From Chloranthus sessilifolius (Eukaryota > Streptophyta > Magnoliopsida > Chloranthales > Chloranthaceae), in contig CM037590.1 of NCBI GenBank assembly GCA_021018995.1, positions 42,410,287-42,474,286 on the forward strand: a stretch of 64,000 bases of DNA, in the 5' to 3' direction. Within the stretch, counting starts at the first letter, position 1. Each line of letters starts with the position of its first letter. A model generated the notes under the pieces. That model worked only from the letters and a program-made list of their open reading frames with translations, did no database searches and was not told where the DNA came from. Shown in pieces: positions 55,830 through 64,000 of this stretch. Both the position numbers and the translations under genes were made by a program.

Positions 55830-58363
55830 CAAAACATAGTTCCTATCCGCATTTGGGACTTGTTAGCGCCTTCTTTTTATAAGTATTGTATCATTTGTCT
55901 TATAGGATGCCCCTAATTCCATCGCTGTAGCATAATAGTCTCCTAGATGCGAGGTGCCTTACCTGTTCAACCAATTTCCTACGCTAGTAGAGGCCGATAA
56001 GGTGTTTATTGAATGCCTTCAAATACTTCTATTAATTTTGTTGTCTTTCGGCAGGGGTGTCAAATATGTTTGTGGCTTCGTTTTAATGGGTTTCCACTCA
56101 ATTTCGGACCAGCTTCTATGTACTTCATTGTACCTGCATGTCTTGAATGACTTTTGTCCCTTGGCCCATGACATAATCCTTTGCTTGATCGCCTGTATTA
56201 GCTCCTACCCTTGAATATACTCATGTTCTCCCGGTTCATAAGCTCCACATGATCGCTAAGGTACTGGGAATCATGCAAAGGGGCTCCTCCCCAAGGATGC
56301 ATACCGAACTGAGGTATGGCATGGGTATAACTTTCGCGAGCTGCTGTAGTTCTAACCCAATGATCACCTGACAACCATCTATCAGTACGACCATGAAATT
56401 GGACTTTCCTGTCCATAATCCGAGCTTCACAGGTACGTCCTTTGCTATACCAGTGATGGGACGCGCTTCGGAATTCACAGTCTTCATATGGCTGGAGTCT
56501 TGCTCCAGTTTCAGTCCCAGGCGACTTGCTTCACTACCCGAGATGAAGATATGTATACTTGCTTCAGCAGCCTAAGGGCCCCTATTCTCGGTTCCTGTGA
56601 ATCAGTAGATGAAGTACTTGTAGTGATCATAAGAGGATTCAAGGACTGTTTCTATGGGCGATCCCTCACCCAATGTAGCCCTCCACATAGAAAGCAACCT
56701 AACTCTGGCGCCTTGTTGGATGACTTGGCATAAGACTCTTTACCATGCGGCTTCTTGTCGAATGAGCCATTCTTGCCTCCCTTGTTGGCTTTGTTCTGGT
56801 TCTTCTAAGCATCCTTGATCTCTTGCGGCTTTTTATCGTTCTGGGCCATTGATCCAAAATCGGTCAAACGTTCTGCTGCAGCTTGCGCAGCTGCCAGATC
56901 CTGTACTCCTCTCCTGTTCAAATATGTCTGTGCCCACGGCTTCAGACCTTCAAGGAAGTAGAACAATTTGTCCTTGTCGGACATATCCTTGATGTCCAAT
57001 ATCAAGGCAGAAAATTGCTTCACGTATTCTCACACCGTGCTCGTGTGCTACAACTTCCGTAGTTTTCGCCGAGCGATGAAGTTGACGTTTTCGGGCAAGA
57101 ATTGAGCTTTCAACTCTTTCTTCATATCCTCCCATGTGTCGACGACGCAACATCCACACTGAATGTCCTCGTACCTCGTACGCTACCACAATTTTGCATC
57201 ACTCCCGAGATACAGCGTCGCTGTAACTACCTTCATAGCTTCTGTGGCAGGTGGAACGACATAGAAATATTGTTCTATGTTCCCACAAGAAATTTTCCAA
57301 TTCCTTCGCATCGCGAGATCCTCTAGAGCATCGCGGCTCTGGTATCTTCACCTTTTGCAGGGCCTTGGGTTGGGGCATCTGCCCAGAACCAATAGCCCTC
57401 ATCAAGACGTTGACCTTTGCCGTCAGGTCCTCTATCTATATACGAAGAGCTTCCACGGTGCCCCTCGTGTCCTCAGCGATGATCTCCACGTTCTTCGCTA
57501 ACGTGGCGTGGTTTTCATCTAGCTTGTTCAGCTGTTCTCCATGGCCTGTTACAAGCTCGACCACCGAATCCGCTTGAGTTTTCTAGATTGTCCAAACATT
57601 CTCTTGTTGTCCGTTTACCACCGTTCCCTTCTGTGTTTGCCATTCTAAGGCTCTAATACCAAATGTCACGGGGTCACTCGTCCAGCAGTGTTAGCCCTGT
57701 GCGGCACTCAACGCCCGATGCGCTAAGTCAACCTAATTCAAACTCACAACTGAGCAACGTAGTGCGGATCCCCGGATGCTACGAAGAGTATGATGCCTGA
57801 TCTGTTCAAGCTTCAACTCGACCTCTGCTTTAGTACTTCACCTGCAAAGCAACGCAGTAGGTCAGGGACGGCGGCGAGGGCCGAGAATGCAATAGGCAAC
57901 CACGATAGATAATGCGATAGACAACCACTATAGATACTGCGATAGGCAACCATGATAGATAAAGCGATAGGCAACCACGATAGATAATGCGATAGGCAAC
58001 CACGATAGATAAAGCGGTAGGCAGCGACGAGGATATATCGAGCCCCCTTTGGGCTAAGACCCGCACCGCGGAGGTGGTTGGAAACCCCCCAACACGATGA
58101 CCCTAGTACACGATGTAGCTAGGACGACCACGCTCCAAGCATGGCCCGGATGCACGCACATAAGCCCACAAGGCTAGTGCACGTGTTGGGTCGAGGGACT
58201 CCCAATTCATGTCCCCTTATATAAGGGTAAAACGATAACTTGGCTCAAATGACGGAAGGACCTCAAACCCCTTGGTTTGATATACTTTACTGTTCACACC
58301 GCAACGCCCCGCATCGTTAGCCCACCTGGCCATGTCGCGGCCGTGTCACGCCCAAGTCTCAAC
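55830..58363 (-). mobile_element. Ty3-type relic (gag part plus LTR)
   Basis: Minus-strand gag-like frame FYFLEGLKPWAQTYLNRRG (within 56805-57023) and a protease-like region (about 56240-56490). Then a primer-binding-site-like CTCTAATACCA (57652-57662) and an LTR-like block from TGTCACGGGG (57664) to about 58363. No second LTR or target duplication was identified. Broken; older than or unrelated to the neighbouring element at 49188-55809, which directly abuts it. Confidence 0.7.
57896..58022. repeat. 25-bp tandem repeat in the LTR of the Ty3 relic
   Basis: About five copies of a 25-bp unit based on GGCAACCACGATAGATAATG with one or two changes per copy. Confidence 0.9.
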
Positions 58364-58649
58364 CCCCATATAGCACCAAGATGTCGCGTGCCCCGCCGGC
58401 ACCACATCTCGTGCCCCTGGCACCAAATCAATACACTCAGAGCCCATCGATGATGCAGCCCGCATGGCTTAGTGTCGCCCCACGATGCTTGACTTTCTCT
58501 AATGGCGCCTACACGAAAGCACAAGTGGCCTGCAATGGTGGCCGAATGGCAGGATGGAAGAAAATAAGATAATCAGATTTTCTTGTATTTTACCCATTTC
58601 TAAATAAACCCTAAATATTTCAGTGCTCACGAACTATGGGATTACTCTT
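58364..58649. other. Spacer between Ty3 elements
   Basis: GC-rich on the left and AT-rich on the right; no supported gene. Frames at 58294-58572 overlap the LTR edge and are not credible genes. Confidence 0.4.
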
Positions 58650-58654
58650 GATAG

Positions 58655-61600
58655 TGATGCAGAATAAACGCTACAACCCTAATTATGAGAATTTGGGATT
58701 AACTTTAAATTAGCAGAAATATTCAAATTACCCAACCATATAAAATAATTTAATAAATTTAATTAAAACAAGTAGGCTAGCTCAATTTCAGCGCTCACAT
58801 GCATTTAGATGTCCCGATCTATAAAAATGACACCAATGAGGGAACTCGAGTGTTGTTCTAGTTTAGGGCACCAAGCGATAATTACGGTATCGTCTCTTGA
58901 CTCCTTTAGGATTTGAAGAATTAAAAGTCCGATAAGGTAATTCAATCAAAAGGGAAAAATCAAAGTATATCAATTAATAAGGTGTGAACAAAATTTTAGC
59001 AACTAATTAACTAGAGATTTTGGGTTTTTGATTTTATCAAAGGAAATAAGGAAAATAATTACTTGACAATATTTAAAAGATAAAATAGAACGATAATGTT
59101 CCAAGGATGCACGTCGGCTTCGCACCAAGCGCACGATAAAACAAAGATTCGCTCTCTCGGGTGGAAACTCTTCACAAGTTCTCTAAGGTTTACACAAAGC
59201 AACTCTCAATTTCATTAATCTTCAATTAATTAAAAGTGTATTTACAAAGCCTTTACATAGGCAAACCTAACCCTAGCTAAACATAAATTCGAAATAAAAG
59301 AATCCTAAAGCAATTGAAACGCTAAAAAGGCAAGTTTTGCTTCAAAACTCGTCTAACCGTCAATGTGTTGACGCGATTCATGGACGTCTGTCCGGAGACT
59401 CACGGATATTCGCAGTGCACAAAACAGAGACTATCTAAAATCACGAATGCCCGTCTGACTTCCACAGACGTCCATTCTAAAGCCACGGACATCCGTCATA
59501 TGTTGACAAACTTTGCTTCATTTTCTTCTTTCTCTCTTGTTTTCTCTTTGCACTTTCTATCCGCCTTGTACCGTGAGATGTCCCATCAATTCTCCCCGGG
59601 TAGGAGAAACTCATCTCCGATGAGTTGTAGAACCCATGCATGGTACGCTTTGGAGGCTCAACTCTCGGCTTTCCTTTCCACACTGTGAGTACTCACGATG
59701 CTTGCTCTCATTGGTAGTGAAGTTTGGAAACTCTATAATCTCTTCATTCAACCTTCTTTCATATTGCACATGTAAGGTATGCATTTGGTTCGATTGTTTG
59801 GGCGACAAGGAATGGGCCAAAGGACATAGTTGTTGGATCTAGAATAGGTGTACGATCCTCCACCGCAACTATCAGATGATTACTCTTGTCTAGAGGAAAA
59901 TCTAGACCTCCATCATTACCTCTTTTTAAGATCGAAAAAGGTTCCACATGCTCGGGACTATCATGTGTCAACACAAAATTGCCATTATTAAACTTATTAA
60001 ACAAATTCAATGTGTTAGTAAAATTGTGTATATTTCCATTGTTCAATAAAATCTGATCGTTAATCCCATGCAAGTTAGAATGATGACATGTTCCTATCAA
60101 CTCTAACGATGCATGCGGTACAGACACTACCATCACTTTCTTCGGGAATAGAAACCTTCCTAACACAACCTACGGTTTTCACAGGAGTTTCATCCTCATC
60201 CCCTGGCATTTCAGTAGGTTCATAAACTTCTACTCCTAACTCATTATCCTCTTTCTCGCTCTACTCTTGAATAATCAAGGTGTGGGATTTACTAGGACAT
60301 TGAGATGCGAAGTGACCAAAACCTTGACACTTATAAACCTGTTGTGGTGCACGCATAGAAATCTCGATCAATTTTCCTTTACTCTTGTTAATATGAGGAT
60401 TCACGGGTTTTGAGGACCTACTATAGGTATTATTTACTTTTTCAATAGGCTTAGATCGAAAATCAGGATTGGAGGAACTAGATCGCCCACTGGTTGGAGT
60501 GTCGAGATACCTTTCAAACTCTTGCATTCTAGCATAACATTCTTTTAAATCTTCAACAGGATGAGAGATGAGTTCTTTTCATAACTCATGACGTAGTCCA
60601 GTGCGAATCCTAGATAAGGTGATGTGTGGACTCTCATAAGCTTTAGTCCGATATAAGTGCTCCTCAAACTGGTTGATATAATCATCACCAGACATGTTTC
60701 TCTGTTTCAAACCATGCCATTGATTCATAAGTCGTTGGTTGTAAGACAAGGGAACATATTTATCATGAAGTTTCTTTCATGTTCGCCCATGCGGCGATGG
60801 GTTCGCATTCGAGAGGGTCTCGACATCGTTCCACACTTGTCGAATAAAGTTTGGCTTGTCTCACAAGTTTCATTTTGGCAAACTGCACTTTTCGCTCATC
60901 TGACATATCATACAAATCGAAATAATGGTCCATGGCGGTTGCCCAATCTTATATAAATTTTTGGGTCCATCTTTCTTCGAAGGTGGGAGCGTCAACCTTA
61001 ACCGAATCTGTAACTCTATCTTCCGGGTTAGGACGGTTTTCACACTTAGGAGGATCCCTCTCATCGGAATTAACCCTATGATACTCACCGTGAGTCGATC
61101 GAAACAACTCTTTAAGTTGTCCTGCCAAATGAACCTGCTTGGCTTGTTAGTTTTGCAATTGGGCTAGTATGGTAGCCATCTTGGTGTTAAAACTCTCCAT
61201 GAAAGTAGCTAATTGTTCTGGATCCATTGTGACACTCAAGGTACAAGAAAATACTAACACACCTATATGCAATTGAAACCTAAAGCGTAGTATGGAAACT
61301 GACAATCCTAAACTAGAATTGTGCTCTGATACCAATTTGATGTAGAATAAACGCTGCAACCATAATTTTGAGAATTTGAGATTAACTTCAAATTAAATTG
61401 AATAGCGGAAATATTCAAAATACCCAACCACTTAAAATAATTTAATAAATTTAATTAAAGCATTTAAGCTAGCTCAATTTTAGCGCCCGCATGCATTAAG
61501 ATTTCCCGATCTAGAAAAACGGCTCCGATGAGGGAACTCGAGTGTCGTTCTAGTTTAGGGCACCAAGCGACAATTACGGTATCATCTCTTGACTCCTCTA

Positions 61601-62294
61601 GGATTTGAAGAATTAAGGTTCCAAAATGTTAATTCAATCAGAAGGGGAAAATCAAAGTATATCAATTAGTAAGGTGTGAACAAAATTCCAGCAACTAATT
61701 AAGTAGAGATTTTTTATTTTTTATTTTTTATTTTTTATTTTATCAAAGGAAGTAAGAAAAATAATTACTTGACAATTAAAAGACAAAATAAAACAATAGG
61801 GTTCTAAGGCTTCACACCAAGGATGTATGTCGGTTTCGCACCAAGCACACGATAAAACGAAGATTCGCTCCTCAAGTTTTGAAAGATTCGCTATCTCGAG
61901 TAAAAACTCTTCACAAGTTCTCTAAAGTTTGCACAAAACAACTCTCAATTTCATTAATTATCAATTAATTAAAAGTGTATTTACAAAGCCTTTATATAGG
62001 CAAACCAACCCTAGCTAAGCATAAATTCGAAATAAAAGAATCCTAAAGCAACTGAAACTCTAAAAAGGTAAATTTTGCCTCAAAACTCGTCTAACTGTCA
62101 ATGTGTTGACGCGATTCCAGTGCACAAAACAGAAACTATCTAAAATCATGGGTGCCCGTTTGACTTCCACGGACGTTCGTTCTGAAGCCACGGACATCCG
62201 TCATATGTTGGCAAACTTTGCTTCTTTTTCTTGTCTTTCTCTTGTTCTCTCTTTGTGCTTTCCATCCGCCTTGTATCGTGAGATGTCTCCATCA
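58655..62294 (-). mobile_element. Gag-only (non-autonomous) Ty3-type element with both LTRs
   Basis: Left/3' LTR 58655-59588 and right/5' LTR 61338-62294, both from TGATG(C/T)AGAATAAACG to GATGTC.CCATCA, with a perfect 5-bp target duplication GATAG (58650-58654; 62295-62299). Primer-binding site + strand GCTCTGATACCA at 61323-61334; polypurine tract at 59589-59600. The 1.7-kb internal region shows only gag-like sequence (MDPEQLATFMESFN at its start; CCHC knuckle VYKCQGFGHFASQCPSK near 60300). No RT, RNase H or integrase motif is visible. The LTRs differ at roughly one site in ten. It would depend on pol from a relative, plausibly the family of the 49188-55809 element. Gag is broken. Confidence 0.85.
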
Positions 62295-62399
62295 GATAGG
62301 CATTTTTTTGAAGTTAAGAGTTTTATCGGATGTTTTCTATATGCCATTCCATATTCACATGGTGGCATATCGATTCAAATGAGAGAGAAATTGTCGGTG

Positions 62400-62600
62400 A
62401 ACTAAAGGTTTGTCAAGCTCTTTGAGTGTCAAGCAACCGTGGATTAAATTTCATTTGGAAGATAAGGTTCCAAAGGAAGGGTGGGCGTTCAGGTTTAATT
62501 ATCCTAAAATAGTGATTCTATTTCAACAATGGAAAAACCTGTCGTATTGTGATGAGAACTTGAAACCAAACCTAGCCTTTGAAAGACCTTCACCATTTTG
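62400..62600 (+). other. Coding-like fragment of unknown origin
   Basis: A + strand frame (62410-62600) reads PWIKFHLEDKVPKEGWAFRF and ends FERPSPFWW. The first part resembles phrases at the C-terminal end of plant Ty3 polyproteins, but I cannot assign it. No splice or promoter context. Confidence 0.3.
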
Positions 62601-62606
62601 GTGGAT

Positions 62607-62654
62607 AAGATTAGCGTCAAACGTAAAATGGGGGTGTTGTGTATCCTGCATTGC

Positions 62655-62703
<49 letters not shown>

Positions 62704-62753
62704 GGATTAGCGTCAAACGTAAAATGGGGGTGTTGTGTATCCTGCATTGCCCA

Positions 62754-62804
<51 letters not shown>

Positions 62805-62826
62805 GGAGAGAGAGAGAGAGAGAGAG
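62607..62826. repeat. 96-bp duplication with (CT)n-(AT)n-(GA)n tracts
   Basis: GATTAGCGTCAAACGTAAAA begins at 62609 and again at 62705, and each copy runs into (CT)n then (AT)n. The second copy continues into (GA)n, making a CT/GA hairpin of about 70 bp around the AT centre. Confidence 0.9.
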
Positions 62827-62964
62827 GTCTAGGATTATGTGATGGGAAATTTAGATCCGCATGTTTGAATCATGACCGGGCCAATCGAAGCAAGCCAGTG
62901 AGGAAGAAGTGGACCCATAAATGAACTTTCAAATGGCCTGTGAAGAAGATCTCTATTGATCGAT

Positions 62965-63095
62965 TATTTTGAAATTTCAAATTTCAAATTTTCAATCCAT
63001 TGAAATTTCAAATTCAATTGATTGAATTTGAAAATTTAATCCATTGAATTTATGATTAATCAATCGATTGAATTTATAATTCAATCGATTGACTG
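62965..63095. repeat. AT-rich palindromic low-complexity tract
   Basis: Built from repeated TTGAAATTTCAAATT and CAATCGATTGAATTT strings; strongly self-complementary. Confidence 0.8.
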
Positions 63096-63119
63096 GCGTG
63101 TGACCAGAATTCGATTTTT

Positions 63120-63410
63120 AAATTTTATGGGCATACTTGTCTTTTTTTAGTCATTGTTTTAGGGCTTTCTTATTGTTTAGAGGCCTCCTATATAAGTTCT
63201 TTTAAAAATTAATGTAGACAATTATTATTGAATGAAAAGAGAGTTACTTTTGTGCAAACCCTAGAGAGTTTGTGAAAAGTTTTCAACCGAGGGAGTGAAT
63301 CCTTCAAATATTGAGTGAGCAATCGTTTCTCGTGCGACTTGGTGCGACGCCAACATACATCCGTGGTGTGAAGCCTTGGACCTCTATCCTCTTATTCCAT
63401 CTTTTCTCTA
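63120..63410 (+). mobile_element. LTR fragment related to the gag-only Ty3 family, + strand
   Basis: CTTGGTGCGACGCCAACATA followed by CATCCGTGGTGTGAAGCCTT matches the reverse complement of the right LTR near 61805-61850, and upstream GAGCAATCGTTTCTCGTG also corresponds. A TATATAAG box at about 63192 precedes it. It is a diverged LTR in the opposite orientation; whether solo or part of a longer element beyond the window is unknown. Confidence 0.65.
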
Positions 63411-63681
63411 TCTATCATACGGATTTAGCGTTTTTGTCCCTCATTATTATGGATTCGAACCAGTTAGGTACCACGTGGCATCCAATATAAAAAATAATAA
63501 GAATAAAATATTTTTGAACTGTTGATTTTGAATGATGGGCAAAAAAGTTGATTTTGTTTTTTCGACTCTAGACCGGACCGGCGTTAAGAGGATGTGGGCG
63601 AACTCGTGATCACGTGGCACGTGATCTAGCTTTCGAACCCACTGGCTGGGCGGTGGGTTCAAACCCATCTTCCCCACACAC

Positions 63682-63757
<76 letters not shown>

Positions 63758-64000
63758 GAGTATGCGATGTAAATGATATAAGATTTGTATGTGCCATGAA
63801 ATAGTATCTCCCCAAATGATGTCCCTTCTCAAATATTTGATTTTCCTTTCGCATCGAACCCGCACCATCCTTGCTCTCAAAGGATAATAGACCTCTTGTT
63901 GTCATTCATGTGCGTGAATGACTCTTTAGCCGACACCTCCTCCGGCAAGATTCCTTCCCCACATGACTACGACACCAATGATGGTTAAAATTGCTGCTTT
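63411..64000. other. Non-coding right edge with microsatellite
   Basis: No gene recognised. It includes the (AT)n tract at 63684-63754 and frames created by that tract, which are not genes. Confidence 0.45.
63684..63754. repeat. (AT)n microsatellite
   Basis: About 71 bp of uninterrupted alternating A/T, the longest in the window. Confidence 0.95.

Noticed and set aside
57892-58025. Possible CRISPR-like array of 25-bp repeats
   Set aside because: The units are directly adjacent without unique spacers and lie in a plant LTR; it is an ordinary tandem repeat.
59365-59688. 107-codon + strand frame, repeated in part at 62103
   Set aside because: It is LTR sequence of the gag-only Ty3 element read on the wrong strand; the repeat simply reflects the two LTRs.
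63447-63905. 152-codon minus-strand frame with a Tyr/Ile repeat
   Set aside because: The frame is kept open by the (AT)n microsatellite; no similarity on either side.

Overview
This is nuclear DNA of a flowering plant. The window is AT-rich, has no prokaryotic-style gene packing, and holds one spliced host gene with kilobase-long introns. It is crowded with plant-type Ty1/copia and Ty3 LTR elements, LINEs, tRNA-derived SINEs and hAT-like MITEs. The long introns suggest a TE-rich, probably woody, non-grass angiosperm, but the species cannot be read from the sequence.

Region 1-9499 has no host exon I can recognise. It holds a 215-bp tandem duplication, an LTR-element relic with a duplicated primer-binding site, an Au-type SINE inside an older MITE-like repeat, pieces of RTE and L1 LINEs, and foldback elements. 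Region 9500-37000 carries eight consecutive in-phase exons (about 764 codons) of a GBF-interacting-protein-1-like gene (GIP1-like, DUF1296 family) on the + strand. The N-terminal exon(s) and the C-terminal exon(s) were not found here. The introns are up to 8 kb and hold several hAT-like MITEs with 8-bp target duplications, a SINE, and three copia fragments or elements, all antisense to the gene.

Region 37001-49180 is non-coding: microsatellites, a 28-C tract, a + strand L1 fragment, a palindromic MITE, a copia LTR/PBS relic, and a duplicated purine-rich block. One copy of that block holds an 847-bp MITE with a perfect 8-bp target duplication; the other copy preserves the empty site. Inside the MITE lie two tandem copies of a plant snRNA-type promoter (USE plus TATA).

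Region 49183-62299 is a cluster of three Ty3-type elements, all on the minus strand: a 6.6-kb gag-pol element with both LTRs and a 5-bp target duplication (itself hit by a small MITE), an older gag/LTR relic, and a 3.6-kb gag-only element with both LTRs and a 5-bp target duplication. The right edge holds microsatellites and a + strand LTR fragment related to the gag-only element.

No CRISPR array, bacterial operon, tRNA or rRNA gene was seen. The most unusual items are the snRNA-promoter cassette inside a MITE with its in-window empty site, the gag-only Ty3 element sharing an iterated palindromic U3 motif with its full-length neighbour, and the GIP1-like gene that keeps intact exons among antisense retroelements.
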